From the NCBI RefSeq assembly GCF_019443425.1, contig NZ_CP080382.1:2170001-2234000 (forward strand): 64,000 nt of DNA. The letters are read 5' to 3'. Source of the DNA: Arthrobacter sp. PAMC25284. GTDB lineage: Bacteria > Actinomycetota > Actinomycetes > Actinomycetales > Micrococcaceae. A program made the position numbers and the translations under genes. Under the pieces are notes generated by a model that was not told where the DNA came from, made no database searches, and saw only the letters and a list, made by a program, of their open reading frames with translations. Every line of letters begins with the position of its first letter. Position 1 is the stretch's first letter. Of this stretch, positions 37,536-46,314 are shown piece after piece.

Positions 37536-38825
37536 CTAGTCGTTGATGAGGTCGTTGACCACGATCGTCTGGTCGCGGTCCGGGCCGACGCCGATTGCCG
37601 AGAAGCGGGTGCCGGAAAGCTTTTCCAGGGCCAGCACGTAGTTCCGGGCGTTCTCGGGGAGGTCATCCAGGGTGCGGGCGCCGGTGATATCCTCGGTCCA
37701 GCCTTCGAAGTACTCGAAGATCGGCTTGGCGTGGTGGAACTCGGTCTGGGTCATCGGCATTTCATCGTGCCGGACACCGTCGACGTCGTAGGCCACGCAG
37801 ACCGGGATCTGCTCGATGCCCGTCAGCACGTCGAGCTTGGTGACGAAGTAGTCCGTAAAGCCGTTGACCCGGGACGCGTGGCGCGCCAGCACGGCGTCGT
37901 ACCAGCCGCAGCGGCGCGGACGGCCGGTGTTGACGCCGAATTCACCGCCGGTCTTCTGAAGGTACATGCCCATCTCGTCGAACAGTTCCGTGGGGAACGG
38001 GCCGGCGCCGACGCGGGTGGTGTACGCCTTGATGATCCCGATGGAGCGGGAGATCCGGGTGGGGCCGATCCCGGAACCGACCGACGCGCCGCCGGCGGTC
38101 GGATTCGAGGAGGTCACGAACGGGTAGGTGCCGTGGTCGACGTCCAGGAACGTGGCCTGGCCGCCCTCCATGAGGACCACCTTGCCCTCGTCCAGGGCGG
38201 TGTTCAGCACAAAAGTGCTGTCGATGACGAGCGGGCGGAGGCGGTCGGCGAAGGACAGGAAGTACTCCACGATCTCCTCCACCTCGATGTCGCGGCGGTT
38301 GTAGAGCTTGACCAGGAGCTCGTTCTTCTGGCGCAGTGAACCCTCGACCTTCTGCCGGAGGATCGATTCGTCGAAGACGTCCTGGACCCGGATGCCCAGC
38401 CGGGCCACCTTGTCCATGTAGGCGGGGCCGATGCCGCGGCCGGTGGTGCCAATGGCCCGGCTGCCGAGGAAACGCTCGGTGACCTTGTCCAGGACCTGGT
38501 GGTACGGGGCCACGAGGTGGGCGTTCGCGGAGATGCGCAGCTTGGAGGTGTCGGCGCCGCGGGCTTCGAGGCCGTCGATTTCCTGGAACAGTGCCTCCAG
38601 GTTGACCACGCAGCCGTTGCCGATAATCGGGACCGCGTTGGGGCTCAGGATGCCGGCCGGAAGGAGCTTAAGCTCATACTTCTCACCGCCTACGACAACG
38701 GTGTGCCCGGCGTTGTTGCCGCCGTTGGGCTTGACGACGTAGTCGACGCGGCCCCCGAGCAGGTCGGTGGCTTTACCTTTGCCTTCGTCGCCCCACTGGG
38801 CTCCGACGATCACGATTGCTGGCAT
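37536..38825 (-). CDS. purA: adenylosuccinate synthetase
   Basis: 429 residues from the ATG at 38825 ([20 protein letters not shown]), with GGGGGAGG upstream. GDEGKGK is the GTP-binding loop. [33 protein letters not shown] and GAGPFPTE are all in place. It forms adenylosuccinate from IMP, aspartate and GTP, the first committed step to AMP. Length is normal. It is the second purine locus in the window but is not linked to purSQL. Confidence 0.97.
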   Translation of the reverse strand: MPAIVIVGAQWGDEGKGKATDLLGGRVDYVVKPNGGNNAGHTVVVGGEKYELKLLPAGILSPNAVPIIGNGCVVNLEALFQEIDGLEARGADTSKLRISANAHLVAPYHQVLDKVTERFLGSRAIGTTGRGIGPAYMDKVARLGIRVQDVFDESILRQKVEGSLRQKNELLVKLYNRRDIEVEEIVEYFLSFADRLRPLVIDSTFVLNTALDEGKVVLMEGGQATFLDVDHGTYPFVTSSNPTAGGASVGSGIGPTRISRSIGIIKAYTTRVGAGPFPTELFDEMGMYLQKTGGEFGVNTGRPRRCGWYDAVLARHASRVNGFTDYFVTKLDVLTGIEQIPVCVAYDVDGVRHDEMPMTQTEFHHAKPIFEYFEGWTEDITGARTLDDLPENARNYVLALEKLSGTRFSAIGVGPDRDQTIVVNDLIND

Positions 38826-39048
38826 GGGATCCTCCCCCATTCGTTCGGGCCGAACTGTGTTTGATTGACCAGGAGGTCACCGCAGCTCAGCGCCGTTCAT
38901 GAGAATGCCCCGACTCTACCGCTGCTCTTACCCAACGCCAGAACTCCGGGGCTCTTACCACGCAAGTTTAGCCGAAAACGGTGACCGGCACCGCCTTGCG
39001 TCGTCCGGCTGCACGCCAGCGGGCCACTGGCCCCCCGTGCGGCAAGTT

Positions 39049-39390
39049 TCACGCCTCTCCGCCAGTGAAGGCCAGCGCGGCGTCGGCAAGGGCCGGCCAT
39101 TCAGCAGCTGATCCGGCCGGCACCCGGACCCAGTCCTTGAACGGCCTCCCCATCCCGGACGGATCGAAAAGCTCCGCGCCCGGGTAGCCGAGCGCGCGGG
39201 CGTGCACGGCCGAGTCCCTGCCGAGCCGGAAAACCATCGCATCACCGGTCAGGCAGGCTATGGCCTTCCGGTTGAGCTTCAATGACCGCGCGCCAAACAT
39301 CATGCCGGGCGAAACGCCCGCTCCCGCGAGGTCGGCAACGACGCCTTCGAACGCCTCGACGGCGGCCGCCGACGGTCCAGTGTTGTTCAT
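39049..39390 (-). CDS. TfoX/Sxy N-terminal domain protein
   Basis: 113 residues from the ATG at 39390. GVSPGMMFGARSLKLNRKAI followed by DAMVFRLGRD matches the TfoX N-terminal domain (MMFGxxxLxxNGKxFA). Only this domain is present, without the C-terminal competence part, as in many actinobacterial stand-alone forms. GRPFKDWVRVPAGSAAEW is a typical ending. The role in competence is unproven outside Gammaproteobacteria. The much longer frame reaching 40251 is a shadow of the next gene. Confidence 0.8.
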   Translation of the reverse strand: MNNTGPSAAAVEAFEGVVADLAGAGVSPGMMFGARSLKLNRKAIACLTGDAMVFRLGRDSAVHARALGYPGAELFDPSGMGRPFKDWVRVPAGSAAEWPALADAALAFTGGEA

Positions 39391-39585
39391 GGCTGCATCA
39401 TCGCATTTTCGCCGGTTCGGTGGCCCCGGAGGCGCATTTCGCAGAGCTTGATAGACTGATAGAGATCGATCAGGAATCGGTCCACACCAAATTTTCACAC
39501 CACACCGTCCCAGGTATGCCCGGTACTTGGCATGCCCGCGTACGGTTTGGCAGCTTGACCAATCCCGCAGGAGACACAACACTTT

Positions 39586-40218
39586 ATGACAGCCTTGGCC
39601 ACTGAAGATATCCGTGAACAGCTCCTGAGCCGCCGCTACGAACCCAGCGTCGCGGCCGTCAACGAGTTGTGCGACACCCTGCAGACAGCCAAGGCTGGCA
39701 CTGGCGTCCCGTACGTGGATCCCATGCACGACGTCGATGAGTGCCGCATCATCAGCCTCTTCTCCAACATCGGCACCGCCGACCCGTCCGGTTTCATCAC
39801 CGCGGGCGACGACGAAGCGGCCACCCGGATGCTGGGCATCCAGTGGAAGCTGGGCCTGCGCCCAGAATTCGTGATGCCGTGGAACGCCCACCCGTGGCAC
39901 GTGCCCGGCGAGCCCAATGGCAAGCTCACTCCGGACCAGATCTCGGCCGGGCTCAAGCCGCTGCTGAAGTTCCTGGCCCTCGTGCCCCGCGCTTCGGTGA
40001 TTGTCGCGCACGGCACCGAAGCCAACCGTCTCGCGAACCTGTTGCTCAAGACTGAGGTTCCCATGATCTGGCGCCGCGGCCTGAAGACGTACAAGGTGCG
40101 CTCCCTGAGCGGCCGCGCCTTCGCCGGCACCCCGGTCCGTCAGGAGCAGTACCTGGAGGACATGCGCACCGCCTACACCGACGCCATGGCACGCACGGGC
40201 CTCGCCAAGACCTCCTAG
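39586..40218 (+). CDS. uracil-DNA glycosylase-like protein
   Basis: 210 residues. PYVDPMHDVDECRIISLFSN and the block EFVMPWNAHPWHVPGE resemble the catalytic and proline-loop parts of the uracil-DNA glycosylase superfamily. ASVIVAHGTEANRLANLLLK would be the DNA-intercalation loop region. Actinobacterial homologues are commonly named uracil-DNA glycosylase, but the motifs diverge from family 1, so activity is uncertain. The ATG at 39586 has GGAGA 12 bases upstream. It ends nine bases before a structured palindrome shared with the purL terminator. Confidence 0.65.
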   Translation: MTALATEDIREQLLSRRYEPSVAAVNELCDTLQTAKAGTGVPYVDPMHDVDECRIISLFSNIGTADPSGFITAGDDEAATRMLGIQWKLGLRPEFVMPWNAHPWHVPGEPNGKLTPDQISAGLKPLLKFLALVPRASVIVAHGTEANRLANLLLKTEVPMIWRRGLKTYKVRSLSGRAFAGTPVRQEQYLEDMRTAYTDAMARTGLAKTS

Positions 40219-40226
40219 CTTTAAAC

Positions 40227-40289
40227 CAACGCGGGGTCGCTTTTCGCCCATTCCACTCGGTGGGATGGACGAAAAGTGACCCCGCGTTG
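40227..40289. repeat. 63-nt intergenic palindrome, copy 2 (probable terminator)
   Basis: CAACGCGGGGTCGCTTTTCG pairs with CGAAAAGTGACCCCGCGTTG (one mismatch). TTAAAC and GTTTAA outside extend the stem. Same length and inner layout (CCCAT ... ATGG) as copy 1 at 26880-26942, again between convergent genes. Confidence 0.85.
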
Positions 40290-40302
40290 CTGTTTAAGGC
40301 AG

Positions 40303-40725
40303 TCAGCCGGCCTCGATGGCTGCCTTCGCGCTCGGATCGGAGTCGTTGAGGAACTTCTCAATCCGCTCCGGCTCTTCGGCCTCTGAAATCGCCGCCGACG
40401 CCCGGCCCAGCGAATACAGGGCCCGCAGGAAGCCCCGGTTCGGTTCGTGCTCCCACGGGATCGGCCCGACGCCGCGCCACCCGTTGCGGCGCAGCGAGTC
40501 CAGTCCGCGGTGGTACCCGACGCGGGAGTACGCGTAGGAATCGACGGTTCTGCCCTCGCTCCACGCCTCCTCGGCGAGAACGGCCCACAACAGCGACGAG
40601 GTGGGGTGCTTCTCCACCAGGTCCAGCGCCTCCTGGCCCGCTTCCAGCTGCGCGTAGACCTCGGTCTCTGCAGGCAGGAGCGTGGCGTCTGGGCCCAGCA
40701 GGTTCCTGCGGAACTCGTCGGACAT
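40303..40725 (-). CDS. DUF3151 family protein
   Basis: 140 residues. LLGPDATLLPAETEVYAQLE, SLLWAVLAEEAWSEGRTVDS and YAYSRVGYHRGLDSLRRNGW match DUF3151, a TPR-like helical family limited to actinobacteria and regularly encoded after class II aldolase. Its ATG overlaps the aldolase stop (TAATG), so the pair is translationally coupled. Function unknown; the fixed linkage suggests a role tied to fructose-bisphosphate aldolase or its expression. Confidence 0.88.
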   Translation of the reverse strand: MSDEFRRNLLGPDATLLPAETEVYAQLEAGQEALDLVEKHPTSSLLWAVLAEEAWSEGRTVDSYAYSRVGYHRGLDSLRRNGWRGVGPIPWEHEPNRGFLRALYSLGRASAAISEAEEPERIEKFLNDSDPSAKAAIEAG

Positions 40726-41747
40726 TACTGGAACGTCTTGCCGTTGGAGCCGAGCTGCTGGGCTGCCTCGACGATGCGGGCCGCGAGGCCGGCTTCGGCG
40801 GAGGCGCCCCAGACGCGGGGGTCGTAGAGCTTTTTGTTGCCGACCTCGCCGTCGACCTTCAGGACGCCGGCGTAGTTGCGGAACATGTGGTCCACGACGG
40901 GGCGGGTGTAGGCGTACTGGGTATCGGTGTCGATGTTCATCTTGATAACACCGTAGGAGACCGCGTCGGCGATTTCCTGGTCGGAGGAGCCGGAACCGCC
41001 GTGGAAGACCAGGTCAAACGGGCTGGACTTGCCAATCTTCTCCCCGACCTGGGCCTGGATGTCCTTGAGGATCTCCGGACGCAGCTTCACGCCACCGGGC
41101 TTGTACACGCCGTGCACGTTTCCGAACGTCAGGGCGGTGATGTAGCGGCCGTGCTCGCCGGAGCCGAGGGCTTCGATCGTGGCCAGGGCGTCCTCGACGG
41201 TGGTATAGAGCTTGTCGTTGATGGCGTTCTCGACGCCGTCTTCCTCGCCGCCGACGATGCCGATCTCAACTTCGAGGATCATCTTCGCGGCTGCGGTGCG
41301 CTCGAGGAGTTCACGGCCGATGCGCAGGTTCTCGGACAGCGGCTCGTGCGAACCGTCCCACATGTGCGAGTTGAACAGCGGGTTGCGGCCGGCCTTGACT
41401 TCGGCCTCGGAGGCCGCCAGCAGCGGCAGGACGAAGCCCTCGAGCTTGTCCTTGGGGCAGTGGTCCGTGTGCAGGGCCACGTTAACGCCGTAGTTCTTCG
41501 CGACTTCACGGGCGAACGCGGCGAAGCCCAGCGAACCGGCGACCATGTCCTTCGTGGAAGCGCCGGACCAGTACGCGGCGCCTCCCGTGGAGACCTGAAT
41601 GATGCCGTCGGACTCGGCCTCGGCGAAACCGCGCAGGGCAGCGTTCAGCGTCTGCGAGGACGTGACGTTCACCGCCGGGAACGCAAAGCCGCCGGCCTTT
41701 GCGCGGTCGATCATCTCGGAGTAGATCTCTGGGGTTGCAATGGGCAT
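40725..41747 (-). CDS. fba: class II fructose-bisphosphate aldolase
   Basis: 340 residues. FPAVNVTSSQTLNAALRGFA, VALHTDHCPKDKLEGFV with the zinc-binding His and catalytic Asp, LEVEIGIVGGEEDGVEN, and FHGGSGSSDQEIADAVSYGV with the third zinc ligand are present. KMNIDTDTQYA is characteristic of the long (class IIA) form. It splits fructose-1,6-bisphosphate in glycolysis and works in reverse in gluconeogenesis. The ATG at 41747 has AAGGAG upstream. It is the first gene of the fba-DUF3151 pair. Confidence 0.96.
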   Translation of the reverse strand: MPIATPEIYSEMIDRAKAGGFAFPAVNVTSSQTLNAALRGFAEAESDGIIQVSTGGAAYWSGASTKDMVAGSLGFAAFAREVAKNYGVNVALHTDHCPKDKLEGFVLPLLAASEAEVKAGRNPLFNSHMWDGSHEPLSENLRIGRELLERTAAAKMILEVEIGIVGGEEDGVENAINDKLYTTVEDALATIEALGSGEHGRYITALTFGNVHGVYKPGGVKLRPEILKDIQAQVGEKIGKSSPFDLVFHGGSGSSDQEIADAVSYGVIKMNIDTDTQYAYTRPVVDHMFRNYAGVLKVDGEVGNKKLYDPRVWGASAEAGLAARIVEAAQQLGSNGKTFQ

Positions 41748-41909
41748 GCTGACTCCTTATGTGAATTTTCGTCTGCGGGTTCTGTGGATCCTGGAGTGAA
41801 CCTCGTCTGCTAGGAACCATCCTAGCCACACGCACGCCCGGCCCGTGTCTTAGATCACGCAGCCCTGTAACACTCCCCGCAACATTCACCGCAACACTCC
41901 CCGCGCGGC

Positions 41910-42608
41910 TTAGGCCGGGAACTGGCCGAACACGTGCCGGCGGATCCACGCATGCATCGCTATCGCCGCGGCGGACCCGGCATTAATGGACCGGGTGGAG
42001 CCGAACTGCTCGATCGAGAGGGTCGCGACAGCGGCTTCGTGGACCTCCGGAGTCAGGCCCGGCCCCTCCTGCCCGAACACGAGGACGCAGTCCTTGGGCA
42101 GTTCATAGGTTTCCAGCGGGACGGAGTCCGGGAAAATGTCGATCCCGATGATCGCCAGGCCCTCCCCCTGCGCCCAGGCCACAAAGTCCTCCACCGTGGG
42201 GTGATGGCGGACGTGCTGGTAGCGGTCGGTGACCATGGCACCGCGGCGGTTCCACCGGCGTCGGCCGATGATGTGCACTTCCTTGGCCAGAAAAGCATTC
42301 GCGGTGCGGACGACGGTCCCGATGTTCAGGTCGTGCTGCCAGTTCTCAATGGCGATGTGGAAGTTGTGCCGCCGGGAATCCAGCTCGGCCACGATCGCGT
42401 CGTGCTTCCAGTAGCGGTACTTGTCCACCACGTTGCGGCGGTCCCCGTCAGCGAGCAGATCCGGGTCCCAATGGTCTCCCGCGGGCAGTTCACCCTCCCA
42501 GGGGCCGACGCCGACCTCGGGTTTGGATTCCGCCCCGACGTCCGGGCCGGGGGCGTCGAGCGGGGCCGCGGCGGCGCGGGGGCCGGGGGAAGTCTCTGCA
42601 TCAGTCAC
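41910..42608 (-). CDS. TrmH/SpoU-family RNA 2'-O-methyltransferase
   Basis: 232 residues. After a disordered acidic N-terminus (about 1-55) comes the SPOUT fold: NIGTVVRTANAFLAKEVHII (motif 1), DCVLVFGQEGPGLTPEV (motif 2), and LSIEQFGSTRSINAGSAAAI (motif 3), which form the knotted SAM site. It methylates ribose 2'-OH in tRNA or rRNA; the exact target is not visible. GTG at 42608 has TAATGT six bases upstream and no ribosome binding site, so it is probably leaderless. It is divergent from the HAD-IIA gene. Confidence 0.88.
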   Translation of the reverse strand: MTDAETSPGPRAAAAPLDAPGPDVGAESKPEVGVGPWEGELPAGDHWDPDLLADGDRRNVVDKYRYWKHDAIVAELDSRRHNFHIAIENWQHDLNIGTVVRTANAFLAKEVHIIGRRRWNRRGAMVTDRYQHVRHHPTVEDFVAWAQGEGLAIIGIDIFPDSVPLETYELPKDCVLVFGQEGPGLTPEVHEAAVATLSIEQFGSTRSINAGSAAAIAMHAWIRRHVFGQFPA

Positions 42609-42614
42609 TACTCA

Positions 42615-42624
42615 ACATTAGACT
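42615..42624. promoter_or_regulatory. overlapping divergent -10 boxes
   Basis: On the minus strand TAATGT (42620-42615) lies six bases before the methyltransferase GTG. On the plus strand TAGACT (42619-42624) fits a -10 for the HAD-IIA gene, which has its own GGAGGG site 38 bases further on. The two boxes share two bases, so the promoters should compete. Confidence 0.45.
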
Positions 42625-42662
42625 GGGTCGGAGTAAGCGGCAGACTATCGGTGGAGGGCAAC

Positions 42663-43529
42663 ATGGCTGACCAGACGGCGGAACAAGCGGCAGATGCAGG
42701 TACGACCCGGGACACCACGCGCCCGAAAAACGCGGTGTACCGCAACGGCCAGGAAATCGAGTGCTGGCTGACGGACATGGACGGCGTCCTGGTCCACGAG
42801 AACCAGCCCATCCCCGGCGCCGCGGAACTGATCCAGCGCTGGGTGGACACATCCAGGCGGTTCCTCGTCCTGACCAACAACTCCATCTTCACCCCGCGCG
42901 ACCTCGCGGCCCGGCTGCGCTCGTCCGGCCTGGAAATCCCGGAGGAGAACATTTGGACCTCGGCGCTTGCCACGGCCCAGTTCCTCAAGGACCAGGTCCA
43001 GGGTTCGGAGTCCGGCAACCGCGCCTACACGATCGGCGAGGCGGGACTAACGACCGCGCTGCACGAGGCCGGCTTTATCCTCACCGACCAGAACCCGGAC
43101 TTTGTGGTGCTGGGCGAGACGCGCACGTACTCCTTTGAAGCCATCACCATGGCTATCCGGCTGATTCTCGCCGGCGCACGTTTCATCGCCACCAACCCGG
43201 ACGCCACCGGCCCGTCCAAGGACGGCCCCATGCCAGCCACCGGAGCCATCGCGGCCCTCATCACGAAGGCCACCGGGCGCGAGCCCTACATTGTGGGAAA
43301 GCCAAACCCAATGATGTTCCGCTCGGCGATGAACCAGATCGACGCGCACTCGGAGACCACCGCCATGATCGGGGACCGCATGGACACCGACATCATCGCC
43401 GGCATGGAAGCGGGGCTGCACACCGTCCTGGTGCTCAGCGGCATCACACAAAAAGCGGACATCGCGGCGTACCCCTTCCGGCCCAACCAGATCCTGAACT
43501 CCGTGGCGGATTTGAAAAACCAGATCTGA
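42663..43529 (+). CDS. HAD-IIA family hydrolase (NagD-like)
   Basis: 288 residues from the ATG at 42663 with GGAGGG upstream. The HAD-IIA pattern is complete: CWLTDMDGVLVHENQPIPGA (nucleophile Asp in DMDG), VLTNNSIFTPRDLAARL (motif II), GKPNPMMFRSAM (Lys motif III) and MIGDRMDTDIIAGMEAG (motif IV). The C2 cap sits between. NagD-type enzymes dephosphorylate nucleotides or sugar phosphates; the substrate is not determined. The longer frame from 41934 is antisense to the methyltransferase gene and is not coding. Confidence 0.92.
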   Translation: MADQTAEQAADAGTTRDTTRPKNAVYRNGQEIECWLTDMDGVLVHENQPIPGAAELIQRWVDTSRRFLVLTNNSIFTPRDLAARLRSSGLEIPEENIWTSALATAQFLKDQVQGSESGNRAYTIGEAGLTTALHEAGFILTDQNPDFVVLGETRTYSFEAITMAIRLILAGARFIATNPDATGPSKDGPMPATGAIAALITKATGREPYIVGKPNPMMFRSAMNQIDAHSETTAMIGDRMDTDIIAGMEAGLHTVLVLSGITQKADIAAYPFRPNQILNSVADLKNQI

Positions 43530-43598
43530 CCGGCAATCCGCGGGTCCGCAGGTGGCCCACAGCCCGCCATTCAGTGCCGGGCCGCGACTCGGAAAGAG

Positions 43599-44640
43599 CT
43601 AGAAGGCTGTCTTCTTCCCGCCCCGGGACGGCAACGGAACGAGCTCGTCCTGCAACTCCTCGATGATTGGCCGGTAGATGGACGGGTTCCAGCCGGGGCT
43701 GGCATGCGCCGGCCGGGGCCCCGTCCGTACGGAAGTCCGAGGACAACATATTGGCCTTAAAAATCAGCGACCAAGAGTCCCGTGCCGACTCGTAGTCCAC
43801 TGTCCGGTCCCACGGATTGCCGATGAACGCCATCTTTGCCTCGCCGAGCTTTCCGACGAACCTGGTCGGGTCAAAGTGGTAAATATAAGCGGATTCGGAC
43901 TGGATCAGCACACTCGAGGGGGCAATTGGCGAGAGCTGCTCCATCGTCTGGTCCAGGATCTTGCCCCAGCTCCGCTCGTCCTTATGCAGCACCCGTTCGC
44001 CGAGCTCATAGCCTCCCCGCAGCACGGTCGGAAAGCGGAATCCGCTCTCATACAGGAAAACCACCCCCTCGAACCAGCTCTGGTCCAGCACATCACGTCT
44101 GCTGGCAGGGCTTGAGTCGAGCAGGATGAACGCCACTTCCACGCCGTGGAGCTCCTTCAGCCGGGCCGCCACCTGGGTCGCCAGCATGCCGCCAAAGCTG
44201 TGGCCGTAGAAGTACAGGGTGGTTAGTTTGTGGGCGCGCACATGCTCGATCACGGCGATCACAATCTTGTCGACGTCCAGTCCCAGATTGGAGTATCCGA
44301 CGGCGGCCAGTTGGCCGCGCTTGTTCAGCGCCCCGCGCAGGGAGCCCAGGATCCATTGTGATTCTTCCCAGCTCGTCTTGTACCCCGGGAAAAGGATCCA
44401 GCTGGCCCGGGGGAAGAAGCGTTCCGCGACGTCGTCCTGAACGGTCAGGATCTGGTTTACCCGGCGTTCGGTCTGCACTTTCCTCGTGAACAGCATGTCC
44501 GCCGCCAGAAGCGAAGCCGCGCCTGTGCCAACCAGCAGGCTTCGCCGGGAAAACCGCCGGAGCCCGCCGGCAAGATGAAGCATGCGGGCCTCAGATTCCC
44601 GGGGCCCGCGCTCATCGTCGGATTCAGTTTCTCGCGGCAC
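43599..44640 (-). CDS. alpha/beta-hydrolase (lipase/esterase-like), C-terminus frameshifted
   Basis: An exported or membrane-anchored hydrolase. An N-terminal hydrophobic segment (RRSLLVGTGAASLLAADML, about 32-50) precedes the hydrolase fold with the nucleophile elbow LYFYGHSFGGMLATQ (Ser near 147). FILLDSSPASRRDV follows. The open frame runs on to 43444, but its last ~90 residues are arginine/proline noise. The other frame gives HASPGWNPSIYRPIIEELQD and then a natural stop at 43601-43599. One surplus base in GGGGCCCC (43715-43722) explains this. The His of the triad may be the one restored in HASPGWNP. Substrate unknown. Confidence 0.7.
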
Positions 44641-44719
44641 AGCTATAACTTAACCACTGCCCGGGGGCGATCAGAAACCTGGGCATCCGCGGGCCTGGGG
44701 CGCGGCAGGAAAAACAGGC

Positions 44720-45511
44720 TCAGCCGGTCATCTCCCCCGGGTCGTCAAAGTGTGTCCGCGCGCTGCCGCCGCTGACTGACTGCACCAGGGACGCGGCGAT
44801 ATCCCGCAGCTTGACGTTGCCGTTGCTGGACGCGCTGGTGAGGATCCGGACGGCTTCCTCCTGGCTGCAGCGGTTTTGTGCCATCACTATCCCGACCGCC
44901 ATATCAATGATGGTGCGCGACTTGAGCGTGGCCCGAAGGTTGATGGCACTGTCGGTATGCAGGGCGAACCGGACCGCGAGCCGCAGCGCCTGGGAGATCT
45001 CGCGGGTAAACCCGCGGGCTCGCGCGGCTACATCTCCGTCGAATTTGTGCGGCACATCGGAATAGAGGTTGAGGGCCGCCTGCGCCTCACCCTGCAGATG
45101 GAATGGCACGGACAAGACGGAGCGCAGCCCGTGCGCAGCCACTGCATTGGCGTAATCGGAACCCCAACGGTCTTCATCGAAGAGATCCGGGACGTAGATT
45201 TCCCGTTCTTCCTTGGCTGCACTGAGGCAGGGTCCTTGGGACAGGGAGTACTGAATCTCATCAACTTCCCGCGCTGAATCGCTGCTCCAACCGATCGTGG
45301 CGGCCTTGCGGTCCCTGAGCAGCGTGATCCCACACAGCGCATCCTCACCGGAGCCGGCCACCTGATGGGCGGAAAACCTCGCGAGCTCATTCAGGAACCC
45401 CTCAAAGTCAGCGCTTTCCAGAATGAGATTCTGGACCTGGTCGATGGCGCGCTGGGATCCGCCGGGGCTCAAGGTCCGCCCGGGATTGAAGGGCTGTTCG
45501 TGCTGGAGCAT
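44720..45511 (-). CDS. GAF and ANTAR domain RNA-binding antiterminator
   Basis: 263 residues from the ATG at 45511; a TTG 14 codons upstream is an alternative. A GAF sensor domain (about 35-170, with TIGWSSDSAREVDEIQYSLS, GPCLSAAKE and SVLSVPFHLQGEAQAALNLY) is followed by an ANTAR domain (about 190-245, LKSRTIIDMAVGIVMAQNRC, SQEEAVRILTSASS). ANTAR proteins bind paired hairpins in mRNA and prevent termination. GAF-ANTAR proteins are abundant in actinobacteria; their signals are mostly unknown. It is a single gene between the hydrolase and pyrE. Confidence 0.9.
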   Translation of the reverse strand: MLQHEQPFNPGRTLSPGGSQRAIDQVQNLILESADFEGFLNELARFSAHQVAGSGEDALCGITLLRDRKAATIGWSSDSAREVDEIQYSLSQGPCLSAAKEEREIYVPDLFDEDRWGSDYANAVAAHGLRSVLSVPFHLQGEAQAALNLYSDVPHKFDGDVAARARGFTREISQALRLAVRFALHTDSAINLRATLKSRTIIDMAVGIVMAQNRCSQEEAVRILTSASSNGNVKLRDIAASLVQSVSGGSARTHFDDPGEMTG

Positions 45512-45595
45512 GGCGCGTGTCTCCGAGGTCAAATACTGGCGGGTATAGGCCAATAATAAGGCACCTTCCTACCCCCGTCCACACGCCGGAGCGGC

Positions 45596-46180
45596 TTAGC
45601 CGAGGCCGAGCTCGTCCCTGCCGAACGCAAAGAGGTAAGGGACCCCGGCTTCTGCTTCGATTTTTTCCTTGGCTCCGGTGGCCCGGTCCACGATTACGGC
45701 GACGGCGACCACATTGCCGCCGGCTTTGCGGACACCTTCCACGGCGGCCAGCGCGGAACCGCCGGTCGTGGAGGTATCTTCCAGCACCAGGACATTGCGG
45801 CCTTCGACCGAGGGGCCCTCCACTTGCCGTCCCATACCGTAGGACTTCTGGGCCTTGCGCACCACGAACGCGTCCACGGGGCGTCCCGCATCGACGGCGG
45901 CGTGCATCACCGCGGTACCGACGGGGTCTGCCCCCATCGTGAGGCCACCGGCGCACTCAAAGCTGATGCCGGCGTCGTCCATCAGGGCCAACATGACCTG
46001 ACCGACCAGCTTGGATGCCTCGTGGTGCAGGGTGATCCGGCGCAGGTCAATGTAGTAGTCCGCCTCGGCGCCGCTGGAGAGGATGACCTTGCCGCGGACG
46101 ACGGCCAGTTCCTTGATCAGGTCCAGCAGGCGGGCACGGGCAGCAGCAGCGTCAGCTGCGGGGATACTGGTGGCAGTCAT
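45596..46180 (-). CDS. pyrE: orotate phosphoribosyltransferase
   Basis: 194 residues from the ATG at 46180. GKVILSSGAEADYYIDLRRI (about 29-48), GGLTMGADPVGTAVMHAA, VRKAQKSYGMGRQVEG (flexible loop) and the PRPP-binding VLVLEDTSTTGGSALAAVEG are diagnostic. It joins orotate to PRPP to give OMP in pyrimidine synthesis. TAAACT lies seven bases before the ATG without a ribosome binding site, so the transcript is probably leaderless. The longer frame to 46708 is a shadow. Confidence 0.95.
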   Translation of the reverse strand: MTATSIPAADAAAARARLLDLIKELAVVRGKVILSSGAEADYYIDLRRITLHHEASKLVGQVMLALMDDAGISFECAGGLTMGADPVGTAVMHAAVDAGRPVDAFVVRKAQKSYGMGRQVEGPSVEGRNVLVLEDTSTTGGSALAAVEGVRKAGGNVVAVAVIVDRATGAKEKIEAEAGVPYLFAFGRDELGLG

Positions 46181-46187
46181 GGAGCCC

Positions 46188-46193
46188 AGTTTA
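46188..46193 (-). promoter_or_regulatory. -10 box of likely leaderless pyrE promoter
   Basis: TAAACT on the minus strand, followed by GGGCTCC and then ATG. This matches the TAnnnT spacing (seven bases) seen before other leaderless genes in this window. Confidence 0.5.
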
Positions 46194-46314
46194 GTATCTG
46201 GTCTGCGGTTGTTCCGAAGATGTCCATCCGTGCCGGTCATGTGGTGTTCTGCAGGCCGAGAGTTGCCGCCCGGACCGCGTTCCCTGGGCTGGGCAACCGC
46301 GGTTTCCTGTTGGC

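Noticed and set aside
41860..41905. Short direct repeats (AACACTCCCCGC / AACATTCACCGC / AACACTCCCCGCG) before the TrmH-type gene end
   Set aside because: Only three imperfect 12-13 base units with no spacer structure; not a CRISPR array and too short to interpret.
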